This document shows positions 46,033 to 53,498 of a stretch of DNA of 64,000 nucleotides, in pieces. Source of the stretch: Marinobacter sp. F3R11. Its GTDB lineage: Bacteria > Pseudomonadota > Gammaproteobacteria > Pseudomonadales > Oleiphilaceae. The notes below the pieces were generated by a model. That model was not told where the DNA came from. It ran no database searches and was given only the letters and a program-made list of their open reading frames with translations. The number at the start of each line of letters is the position of its first letter. Position 1 is the stretch's first letter. The position numbers and the translations under genes are program-made. The stretch covers positions 124,001 to 188,000 of the forward strand of contig NZ_QOCH01000009.1 of NCBI RefSeq assembly GCF_003318275.1, given 5' to 3'.

Positions 46033-46087
46033 AGGATCCAGTAAGGCCCGAGCCCCATACCTGGGGAGACGCGCCCCTATGGATCCT
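46033..46087. repeat. possible third, degenerate copy of the composite repeat
   Basis: Short outer arms AGGATCCA (46033-46040) and TGGATCCT (46080-46087) enclose a hairpin CCCCA-TACC-TGGGG (46053-46066). Read on the minus strand the hairpin is followed by GGCTCGG, close to the GGCTTGG that follows the first hairpin in copies A and B. The second mini-hairpin is not evident, so membership is uncertain. Confidence 0.35.
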
Positions 46088-46100
46088 CAGCAATTAGTAA

Positions 46101-46283
46101 GGTAACCACCTACAACAATTCAATCTTTTCGTTGAGCTTTCCAGCGCTGCTGAACGTGCGTTCTCAAGCGACCCCAACACAACCCTCATTAAACTCTGTC
46201 AACTCGGCGAAGCCCTCGCTCAGCATCTCGCAGCTCTTTCTGGCATCGACTTCGATGAAAAAACAAGCCAGTCGGACCTGTAG
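46101..46283 (+). pseudogene. remnant resembling the N-terminal region of type I restriction subunit HsdR
   Basis: A 60-codon open stretch without a start codon, from just after a TAA (46098) to a TAG (46281). Its translation includes AERAFSSDPNTTLIKLCQL and GEALAQHLAALSGIDFDE, which closely fits the N-terminal region of HsdR-type helicase/nuclease proteins (AExxxxxDPNTxLIKLRQFGELLAQ). No rest of the gene, nor hsdM or hsdS, is present. It is likely a leftover of a deleted or replaced island next to tRNA-Arg. Confidence 0.5.
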
Positions 46284-46501
46284 TGGTTCAATGATTCCGG
46301 ACACTTATATGTAGGTGGCAGGGTCGTATGCGTCATGCCATCACACCTTGTCAGGGATCGCCGACTTCCAGTTGTGGGGCAGGTCACGTCGATGGCGTTG
46401 TTCTTCTGCATTGGCAACCGGGTCAGCACATCCCTGTGCTTTGCCCTCCGGGCCAGCCTGCGGCTGTCCAAAATCGCTCAGGTTTATCGGGGTTTCCGGA
46501 A
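46284..46501. other. gene-free, possibly mobile-element-derived segment
   Basis: A 218-bp stretch between the HsdR-like remnant and the GntR gene. It begins TGGTTCAATGATTCCGGACA, the style of an insertion-sequence end, and short frames on both strands show no recognisable domain. I could not identify an element. Base composition shifts towards higher GC from here rightwards. Confidence 0.3.
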
Positions 46502-47212
46502 TCAGTCCTGCTTCAGGCGCTGGATGACGGCGTTGCCGGTCTTGCGCATGTGCAGGCTCATGGCGTCGGACAGCCCCTGGGCATCACGCTTCTCGAGTGC
46601 CTCGACGAAGCATTCGTGCTCCTTCGCGGACTCCTCCCAGCGCCCCATCTGCATGTTGGCGGCGTAGCGGGCCCGGGTGATCCTGAGCGTCAGCGAGGTC
46701 TCGAGTTCGAGCAGCACGCGGTTGCCGGCGATCTCAGCAAGGCGTCGGTGGATGGTCTGATTGAGCTGGAAGTACTCATTGCGCTGGTTTTTGCGGAACT
46801 TCTCCATCATGCACTCATGGAGGTGGCGGATCTCGGCAATCTCGGCATCACTCGCCCGAGTGGCCAGCAGAGTGCCTGAAAGCCCCTCCAGCACTGCCAT
46901 CACTTCGAACAGATCAGCCACTTCCTCGACATCGACTTCGGTGACCCTGGCGCCGCGGTTAGGGAGCATCTCTACCAGCCCCTCGCTGACCAGCACCTTC
47001 AGTGCCTGGCGGAGGGGGGTTGGCGAGACCTCAAAGGCTTCGCACAACTGCTTTTCGGAGATCCGGCTACCAGGCTCCAACTCACCCTCCAGCACCATCT
47101 CGCGCAGCCGTTCGGTCACAGCCTCGTACAGCGAGTGCCGCCGCAATGGTGTGGCTCGGGGGAAAGCCTCCCGGGGCTTATCTTCGCGGGTGGATAGAGA
47201 AGTATTGGCCAT
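46502..47212 (-). CDS. GntR-family (FCD) transcriptional regulator
   Basis: A 236-residue regulator with an N-terminal winged HTH (about 25-90: LREMVLEGELEPGSRISEKQLCEAFEVSPTPLRQAL) and an all-helical FCD ligand-binding domain (about 100-225) with metal-site-type residues in the NQTIHRRLAEIAGN block. The ATG at 47212 is preferred to a GTG at 47224. It is divergent from the catabolic operon that begins at 47412, with a perfect palindrome between them, so it is the probable local regulator. Confidence 0.9.
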   Translation of the reverse strand: MANTSLSTREDKPREAFPRATPLRRHSLYEAVTERLREMVLEGELEPGSRISEKQLCEAFEVSPTPLRQALKVLVSEGLVEMLPNRGARVTEVDVEEVADLFEVMAVLEGLSGTLLATRASDAEIAEIRHLHECMMEKFRKNQRNEYFQLNQTIHRRLAEIAGNRVLLELETSLTLRITRARYAANMQMGRWEESAKEHECFVEALEKRDAQGLSDAMSLHMRKTGNAVIQRLKQD

Positions 47213-47320
47213 GCTGAGATGCACCTCTTGATTGGCTGGCCCGGCGGATGCCGGTTCGATTGTCAGAAAACCTATGCTTGCAGAATATTCTACCGTCGTG
47301 CAATACTTCAGTCATCATAT

Positions 47321-47340
47321 GAATTTGGAATTCCAAATTC
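47321..47340. promoter_or_regulatory. perfect 20-bp palindrome, candidate GntR operator
   Basis: GAATTTGGAATTCCAAATTC is fully self-complementary and lies about midway between the divergent GntR gene and the catabolic operon, 71 bp before the operon ATG. GntR/FCD regulators typically bind short palindromes of this kind in their own divergent promoter. Confidence 0.65.
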
Positions 47341-47411
47341 CGAATCTGTAAATCCAGGCAGCGAATATGAAAATATTTCCTCGTAAGCCATAACGACAAA
47401 GGACTAGCCTC

Positions 47412-48149
47412 ATGGAGCGGACCCTCATCGGCATGCTCACGCCTTCCTCCAATACCGTACTGGAACCCTATACCAGCGCTTTACTGCATGATCTGCTACC
47501 ACTGGTCACCGCCCACTTCCAACGCTTCACAGTCACAGAGATTTCCATGCGTGATGACGCCCTGGCACAGTTTGATCCGGCGCCACTACTGGAGGCGGCG
47601 CGGCTGCTTAACGATGCCCGGATGAACGTGATTGCCTGGAACGGCACCTCCTCAAGCTGGCTGGGTTTCGAAACTGACCGCCGGTTGTGTGCCTCGATCG
47701 AGGAGGTCACCGGGGTGCCAGCCACCACCAGCGTACTGGCGCTGAACGAGGTGCTGGAGCGTACCGAGGTCGGTCGCCTGGGGCTGGTGACGCCCTATCT
47801 GGACGATATCCAGGCAGCTATCGTGGCGAACTACCGCCAGGCTGGACACGAGGTGGTCGCCGAGCGGCACCTGAACGACCGTGGCAACTTCTCTTTCTCC
47901 GACTACGACGAAGCTACCCTGGCCAACATGGTGCGTGAGGTTGCCAAGTCGCGTCCCGATGCGATCACCCTGTTGTGCACCAACCTGCGCGGGGCGGGCA
48001 TTGTCGCCGAGCTGGAACGCGAGATCGGCATCCCGATCTACGACTCCGTCAGCGTGACCGTTTGGAAGACCCTGAAAATGACGAACATCGACCCGGCCCG
48101 CATTAAAGGCTGGGGAAGCCTGTTTGAGGACCGGCGCCTGAAGAACTGA
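47412..48149 (+). CDS. Asp/Glu racemase-superfamily enzyme, arylmalonate decarboxylase-like
   Basis: A 245-residue member of the maleate isomerase / AMDase / EutA group. Only the second of the two usual catalytic cysteines is present (C189 in LLCTNLRGAG). The first is replaced by glycine in WNGTSSSW (G78-T79-S80). This is the arrangement of arylmalonate decarboxylase (G74, T75, S76, Y126, C188); Y129 and N14 also fit. A single-cysteine enzyme should not racemise or isomerise by the two-base route, so cofactor-free decarboxylation or a related step is more likely. AAAGGA lies 8 nt upstream of the ATG. It is first gene of the module with the TRAP transporter and hydantoinase. Confidence 0.78.
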   Translation: MERTLIGMLTPSSNTVLEPYTSALLHDLLPLVTAHFQRFTVTEISMRDDALAQFDPAPLLEAARLLNDARMNVIAWNGTSSSWLGFETDRRLCASIEEVTGVPATTSVLALNEVLERTEVGRLGLVTPYLDDIQAAIVANYRQAGHEVVAERHLNDRGNFSFSDYDEATLANMVREVAKSRPDAITLLCTNLRGAGIVAELEREIGIPIYDSVSVTVWKTLKMTNIDPARIKGWGSLFEDRRLKN

Positions 48150-48244
48150 GCTGGGCCTGAATGACGATAGTCCTGGCCAAAGTTCTTCAGTGCGGGATTC
48201 ACTCCCGATTTCTGAACACAATCCAACTGATATAAAGGTGCAGC

Positions 48245-49297
48245 ATGCTTACAACCACGATCAAACGAGTCTCCCTGCTGACGGCATGCGCCTGCAGCAT
48301 GGCGCTGGGCGGCATGGCTCAGGCCGAAACCCAGCTACGGGTAGTGGGTAACTTCTCGGGCAACAAGATCCACGTCGAACAGGTCGAGCGTCCTTTCTTC
48401 GTCAAGCTTGATGAACGCGACGACCTCAACGTGACCTACAACACCATGGATGCCATAGGTCTCAAGGCCGCAGACGCACTGCGCGGGCTCCGTACCGGCG
48501 CCTTCGACGTGATGTCGGTGCAGATCGGCATGGCCTCCCGTGACGATCCGTTCTTTGAAGGCGTCGACCTGGCCGGAGTGGCGCAGAACCTTGATGAGCA
48601 ACGCAATGTCGTCGAGGCCATTCGCGAGAAGATGGACGAGCGGCTCCAGGAGCGCTTCAATGCCAAGCTCATGACACTGTGGCCGTTTGGCCCGCAGATG
48701 CTGTTTTGCAATGGCGAGATCGATGGGGTAGATGACCTGGCCGGCAAGAAGGTACGTGTGTTCACGCCGTCGATGTCGCGGCTGGTCGAAGGTCTGGGGG
48801 CAACGCCGGTAACCCTGCAATTCAGTGAAGTTTACCTGGCGTTGCAGCGCGGCGTGGCCGACTGCGGCGTGACTGCGCCCACCGCTGCCAACGGCGGCAA
48901 ATGGCCGGAAGTCACCACACATCTGGTACCGCTACCGCTGTCGTTCTCGGTTCAAGGCCACTTTATGAACCTGGGAGCCTGGAACCGCCTCGATGCTACC
49001 CAGCAAGAAGAGCTGACAGCTGCGTTCAAGGAGATGGAGCAACAGATGTGGGACATCGCCTATAACGTCAATGACGATGCTATCGCCTGTAGTACCGGTC
49101 AGGAAAACTGCGAACACCACACCAGGTACGATATGACCCTGGTGGATATCGGCGAGTCGTCTTCGCAGCAGGTGCGCGAGATCACCGAGAAAACCGTGCT
49201 GCCAGCGTGGGGCGAGAACTGCAACCGTATTTCCTCCGAGTGCACCCAGGTATGGAACGACACAGTCGGCGCAGCGACGGGCTATTCCATCAAGTAA
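48245..49297 (+). CDS. dctP: TRAP transporter solute-binding protein (DctP family)
   Basis: A 350-residue periplasmic binding protein with a cleavable signal peptide (cleavage near GMAQA-E, residue 28). The DctP pattern is seen in the block DLAGKKVRVFTPSMSRLVEGLGATPV near 155-180, with the carboxylate-binding arginine usually found here (R163 region), and TLQFSEVYLALQRGVADCG near 181-200. It probably binds an organic acid or related anion. Four cysteines in the last 80 residues may make disulfides. Confidence 0.9.
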   Translation: MLTTTIKRVSLLTACACSMALGGMAQAETQLRVVGNFSGNKIHVEQVERPFFVKLDERDDLNVTYNTMDAIGLKAADALRGLRTGAFDVMSVQIGMASRDDPFFEGVDLAGVAQNLDEQRNVVEAIREKMDERLQERFNAKLMTLWPFGPQMLFCNGEIDGVDDLAGKKVRVFTPSMSRLVEGLGATPVTLQFSEVYLALQRGVADCGVTAPTAANGGKWPEVTTHLVPLPLSFSVQGHFMNLGAWNRLDATQQEELTAAFKEMEQQMWDIAYNVNDDAIACSTGQENCEHHTRYDMTLVDIGESSSQQVREITEKTVLPAWGENCNRISSECTQVWNDTVGAATGYSIK

Positions 49298-49315
49298 CCG
49301 GGGAAAGCGAGGTCT

Positions 49316-49933
49316 ATGATGAAAGCCAATAACGTCAATCGCGCCGCCAGGGGCCTGGCCCATGGTGCGGCGCTCGCCGCCGGCTATGGTGGGCTGTGCC
49401 TGTCGGTATTGATTACCTTCGAGGTCATCGCGCGCAAGTTCTTCAACTTTTCCTTGCAGGGGGTCGACGAGATCGGCGGCTATGTGCTGGCCATCGGAGT
49501 AGCGTTCAGCTTCGCCTATGCCTTGCTGCAGGGTGCGCACACCCGCGTGGACGTGTTGCTGGCCAAGCTGCCCGGCATTCTGCGTGGACCGCTGAATGCC
49601 TCGGCGGCGCTGTTGTTGGCTATCTTCGCGGCTTTCATGTTGTGGCGCGCCGTCGACACGCTGCTGGTCTCCCTGGAATTCCAGAGCCGTGCCAGTACGC
49701 CGTTACAGACGCCGCTGTGGATTCCCCAATCGCTGTGGGTCGCGGGGCTCACGGTATTCTCACTGCTCGCCGGCTTGCTGGCGCTCAGGGCCGTCTTCTT
49801 GCTGGTGACCGGCGACATTAGCCGCCTCAATCAGGAGTTCGATGCTCGCTCGGCGGACGATGAGCTCGACGAGGCACGCCACGACTATGCCTCCGACACA
49901 CTGCAGACGCCCCACAGGAGTTCTCACTCATGA
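49316..49933 (+). CDS. dctQ: TRAP transporter small permease (DctQ family)
   Basis: A 205-residue protein with four hydrophobic helices (about 15-38, 54-74, 92-115 and 142-165) and the DctQ feature of conserved acidic residues in the second-helix region (GVDEIGGYVLAIGVAFSFAYAL). The acidic C-terminal tail is long for the family. It overlaps dctM by 4 nt (ATGA). Confidence 0.88.
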   Translation: MMKANNVNRAARGLAHGAALAAGYGGLCLSVLITFEVIARKFFNFSLQGVDEIGGYVLAIGVAFSFAYALLQGAHTRVDVLLAKLPGILRGPLNASAALLLAIFAAFMLWRAVDTLLVSLEFQSRASTPLQTPLWIPQSLWVAGLTVFSLLAGLLALRAVFLLVTGDISRLNQEFDARSADDELDEARHDYASDTLQTPHRSSHS

Positions 49934-51231
49934 TCGGCCCATTCGAGGTATTGATCGGCTTCATCATCCTGCTCGGCATGATGATGGCCGGCGTCCACGT
50001 CGCAGTGGCGATTTTCAGCGTCTCAGCCATCGGCACCCTGGTGTATCTGGGTCTGCCATTGTTGTATTCGTTTGGCGATACGCTGTGGGGCACTCTCAAT
50101 AACTTCCTGCTCACGGCAATCCCTCTGTTCATCCTGCTTGGCGAGCTGTTGCTGCGCAGCGGCATCACCGATCGCATGTACAACTCGCTTTCGGTATGGC
50201 TGAGCCGCATGCCCGGAGGGCTTTTACATACCAACGTTGGCGCATCGACGGTATTCGCCGCGATGTCAGGGTCGTCGGTGGCCACTGCCGCGACCATCGG
50301 CACTGTGGCACTACCTGCCCTCTCTGACCGCGGCTACAACGAACGCCTGGCACTGGGCACCCTGGCCGCCGGCGCCACCCTGGGCATCCTTATTCCGCCC
50401 AGCATCAACATGATCATCTACGGCGCTATCACCAACACGTCCATCAGCAAACTGTTCATCGCCGGTATCTTGCCCGGGCTGGTGCTCGCCGGGTGCTTTA
50501 TGCTGGCAATCATGGCCTTTAGCCTGTTACGCCCTGGCGTGGCGGGCGACCCGGAGCCGCGCGTGCCGCTTGGCCAGCGGCTGCGTTCACTGGCCGACCT
50601 GCTGCCACCAGCGTTCATCTTCGCGATCGTTATCGGCAGCATCTACAGCGGCTGGGCCACGCCCACTGAGGCGGCGGCGCTCGGCGTGGTTGCGGCACTG
50701 GTGCTGGCGGCAATCTATCGCAAATTGACAATCCGCATGCTGCACGAGAGCTTCCTGTCGATGGCACGCACCACAGCAATGATCATGCTGATCATCGCCG
50801 CCGCCTTCTTCATGAACTACATCGTCGGCATCCTGGGCATTCCTTCCACCCTGACCAACTGGGTCGCCGGTCTGGGCCTCACGCCACTAGGGCTGATTCT
50901 GGCGCTGGTCGTGTTCTACCTGGTGCTGGGCTGCTTTCTCGAGACGCTGTCGATGATGATCGCCACCGTCCCTATCGTCGTGCCGATGGTTGTAACGTTC
51001 GGCTACGACCCGGTGTGGTTCGGCATCTTTCTGGTCATCATGATGGAGATCTCGCTGATCACCCCACCGATCGGCATGAACCTCTACGTCGTGCAGGGAG
51101 TACGCGGCAAGGGTTCGATCACCGACGTGATGCTCGGCAGTCTGCCGTTTCTCGCCATCATGCTGTTATTCGTGCTGCTGATAATCATCTGGCCAGGGCT
51201 GGTGATGTGGCTGCCTGATGCCATGGGCTAG
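49930..51231 (+). CDS. dctM: TRAP transporter large permease (DctM family)
   Basis: A 433-residue polytopic protein with twelve or so helices. DctM landmarks include STVFAAMSGSSVATAATIGTVALP near 105-128, GATLGILIPPSINMIIYGA near 150-170 and the C-terminal LITPPIGMNLYVVQG near 377-392. With DctP and DctQ it makes a sodium-driven high-affinity uptake system, a transporter type that is common in marine bacteria. Confidence 0.94.
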   Translation: MIGPFEVLIGFIILLGMMMAGVHVAVAIFSVSAIGTLVYLGLPLLYSFGDTLWGTLNNFLLTAIPLFILLGELLLRSGITDRMYNSLSVWLSRMPGGLLHTNVGASTVFAAMSGSSVATAATIGTVALPALSDRGYNERLALGTLAAGATLGILIPPSINMIIYGAITNTSISKLFIAGILPGLVLAGCFMLAIMAFSLLRPGVAGDPEPRVPLGQRLRSLADLLPPAFIFAIVIGSIYSGWATPTEAAALGVVAALVLAAIYRKLTIRMLHESFLSMARTTAMIMLIIAAAFFMNYIVGILGIPSTLTNWVAGLGLTPLGLILALVVFYLVLGCFLETLSMMIATVPIVVPMVVTFGYDPVWFGIFLVIMMEISLITPPIGMNLYVVQGVRGKGSITDVMLGSLPFLAIMLLFVLLIIIWPGLVMWLPDAMG

Positions 51232-51280
51232 GATGAGCCGCCATACCAGCATTCATAACCAAGATTAAGGTAGTAAAGTC

Positions 51281-52711
51281 ATGCAGAACTTCGACACATT
51301 GATTAAAAACGGCCGGATTGTTACCGCTGTAGACTGCTACTACGCGGATATCGGCATCAAGGGGGGCCGCATCGTGGCACTCGGTCATGAGCTGGGCGCG
51401 GCTGCCGAGGTCATCGATGCCGAAGGGTTATGGGTATTGCCCGGCGGCATTGACGCGCACTGCCATATGGATCAGCCCCTCAGCGACGGTGCAGTGATGG
51501 CCGACGGCTTTTACAGCGGTACGCGCTCGGCGGCTTGCGGTGGCACCACCACCGTGATGCCCTTTGCCGCACAGCAAAAGGGACAAAGCCTGCGTGCAGC
51601 GGTAGAAGATTATCATCAACGCAGCGATGGCCTGGCTTTCATCGACTACGCTTTTCACATGATCGTCAGCGATCCTACCGAAACCGTGTTGAAGGAGGAG
51701 CTACCGGCCCTGATCAAAGAGGGCTATAGCTCTTTCAAGATCTACATGACCTACGATGATCTCAAGCTCAACGATCGTGAGATTCTCAACGTTCTGTCCC
51801 TGGCGCGGCGCGAGGGCGCCATGGTCATGGTGCATGCAGAAAATGCTGACTGCATCGCCTACCTGACAGAGCTTCTTACTGAAAGCGGCAACACTGGCCC
51901 CTATTATCATGGCGTGGCACATTCGGCCATCGGCGAACGTGAGGCGTCCCACCGCGCAATTTCGCTGGCTGAGCTGGTCGACGTGCCGGTGCTGATCGTG
52001 CATGTTTCCGGCACCGAGACTATCGAGCAGATTCGCTGGGCACAGAACCGGGGATTACGCGTCTATGGTGAGACCTGCCCGCAGTATCTGGTGCTCACGG
52101 CCAGGGATCTGGATCGCGATGGCTTCGAGGGAGCGAAGTATGTATGCAGCCCGCCGCCCCGGGACCCCGCCGCCCAGGAGGCGGTCTGGCAAGGGCTTGA
52201 GTCCGGCGTTTTCCAGGTGTTTTCTTCCGACCATGCACCATTTCGTTTCGAGGATGCCAGCGGTAAGAAACTGCACGGTGAGCACGCCCATTTCAAACAT
52301 ATACCCAACGGCATTCCCGGTCTGGAGACGCGTCTGCCAATCCTGTTTTCCGAAGGAGTGGTCAAGGAGCGCATTGACGTCACCCGTTTTGTGGCACTGA
52401 CCGCGACCAACCCAGCGAAAATCTACGGACTCTACCCACGCAAGGGCACCATCGCTATCGGCAGTGACGCCGACCTCACGTTATGGGACTCAACAGCGAA
52501 GAGCATCGTACGCAATGCCGACCTGCACCATGATGTGGATTACACCCCTTACGAGGGACTTGAGCTGACAGGACGCCCCATGCTTACGCTTTGCCGGGGC
52601 CGGGTAGTCTCCCGCGCCGGCCAACCCGAAGGCGAGGTGGGTTACGGCGAATTTCTCAAGTGCGATAAACCTCAGCCTGCGCGTCCACGTGGCAACGCCA
52701 AGGGGTTCTGA
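51281..52711 (+). CDS. hydA: D-hydantoinase / dihydropyrimidinase
   Basis: Amidohydrolase that opens cyclic amides (hydantoins, dihydropyrimidines or similar imides). The 476-residue product has metal ligands H60 and H62 (GGIDAHCHMDQP), the carboxylated lysine K153 (GYSSFKIYM), a histidine in MVMVHAEN near 187, another in LIVHVSGTE near 243, and the aspartate in SSDHAPF near 320. The family Tyr of substrate binding is present near 158. It follows the TRAP genes by 49 bp and is coupled to the hydratase-like gene. Confidence 0.9.
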   Translation: MQNFDTLIKNGRIVTAVDCYYADIGIKGGRIVALGHELGAAAEVIDAEGLWVLPGGIDAHCHMDQPLSDGAVMADGFYSGTRSAACGGTTTVMPFAAQQKGQSLRAAVEDYHQRSDGLAFIDYAFHMIVSDPTETVLKEELPALIKEGYSSFKIYMTYDDLKLNDREILNVLSLARREGAMVMVHAENADCIAYLTELLTESGNTGPYYHGVAHSAIGEREASHRAISLAELVDVPVLIVHVSGTETIEQIRWAQNRGLRVYGETCPQYLVLTARDLDRDGFEGAKYVCSPPPRDPAAQEAVWQGLESGVFQVFSSDHAPFRFEDASGKKLHGEHAHFKHIPNGIPGLETRLPILFSEGVVKERIDVTRFVALTATNPAKIYGLYPRKGTIAIGSDADLTLWDSTAKSIVRNADLHHDVDYTPYEGLELTGRPMLTLCRGRVVSRAGQPEGEVGYGEFLKCDKPQPARPRGNAKGF

Positions 52712-52713
52712 TC

Positions 52714-53475
52714 ATGACGCATGACGAGATCGTAAGCGCCGGCGCTAAGCGTCTCGTTGAGGCCTACGAGCGGCATACGCAGATTGCCCTGCCAGAAGAT
52801 ATTCCTCTGACCGAAGCGCGAGACGCCTATGCCATTCAGGAACGGGTATCGGCGCAGTTAGGTACGCCCTCAGGCTGGAAGCTCGGTGGCATTGTCAAAG
52901 GCGAATTGCCACAGTTCTCACGGCTGTTCAGTGAACAGAGTCGCCTCTCGCCTGCGCGGCTCGCCAGGGACGACTACCATTTTATGTTTCTCGAACCGGA
53001 GCTGGCCGTGGTGTTGGGAGGCGACTTACCGCCACGGGACACAGCCTATACATTGGAGGAGATAGCCGCACAAGTTGCCAGCCTGCACGCGGCAATCGAG
53101 GTGGTCGATAGCCGTTTCAAAAGCTGGCCAGAGGTACCTCCCTTATGGCAGCTCGCCGATGGTCTGAGTCATGGCGCCTTCGTGCTGGGCAGCGGCATCG
53201 AAGGCGGAAACCTATGGCAGATGAAGGACGCCGCCTATCGCTTGACGCTAAACGGTGACGCCGCCGTATCAGGCCATGGAGGCCATCCCGGCGGCGACCC
53301 CGCGCTACTTTTGATGCAGATGATCAACACCCGAATTGCTGCTGGCGGTGTGGGGTTTCTGGCAGGTGAAGTGATCACAACCGGCACTTTCAATGGTGTG
53401 GTGGAGATGCAACGCGGCCAGAGCGCCCGACTGGTGTTCGAGGGTATAGGCGAAGTAGAGTTGACCCTCGACTGA
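52714..53475 (+). CDS. 2-keto-4-pentenoate hydratase-like protein
   Basis: A 253-residue member of the MhpD/HpaH/DmpH group (fumarylacetoacetate-hydrolase-like fold). Metal-ligand region LEPELAVVLGGDLPP near residue 90 and IEVVDSRFKSW near 128-138 are present. Members hydrate 2-oxo-alk-4-enoates or decarboxylate 2-oxo-hex-3-enedioate. It starts 2 nt after the hydantoinase stop, with AAGGGG as ribosome-binding site. It is last gene of the module; the true substrate is not known. Confidence 0.85.
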   Translation: MTHDEIVSAGAKRLVEAYERHTQIALPEDIPLTEARDAYAIQERVSAQLGTPSGWKLGGIVKGELPQFSRLFSEQSRLSPARLARDDYHFMFLEPELAVVLGGDLPPRDTAYTLEEIAAQVASLHAAIEVVDSRFKSWPEVPPLWQLADGLSHGAFVLGSGIEGGNLWQMKDAAYRLTLNGDAAVSGHGGHPGGDPALLLMQMINTRIAAGGVGFLAGEVITTGTFNGVVEMQRGQSARLVFEGIGEVELTLD

Positions 53476-53498
53476 TATAGCAATTCGGGGAGCTATCA

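Noticed and set aside
46284..46501. A complete insertion sequence between the tRNA-Arg scar and the GntR gene
   Set aside because: No transposase of useful length and no pair of terminal inverted repeats could be found; kept only as unassigned accessory DNA.
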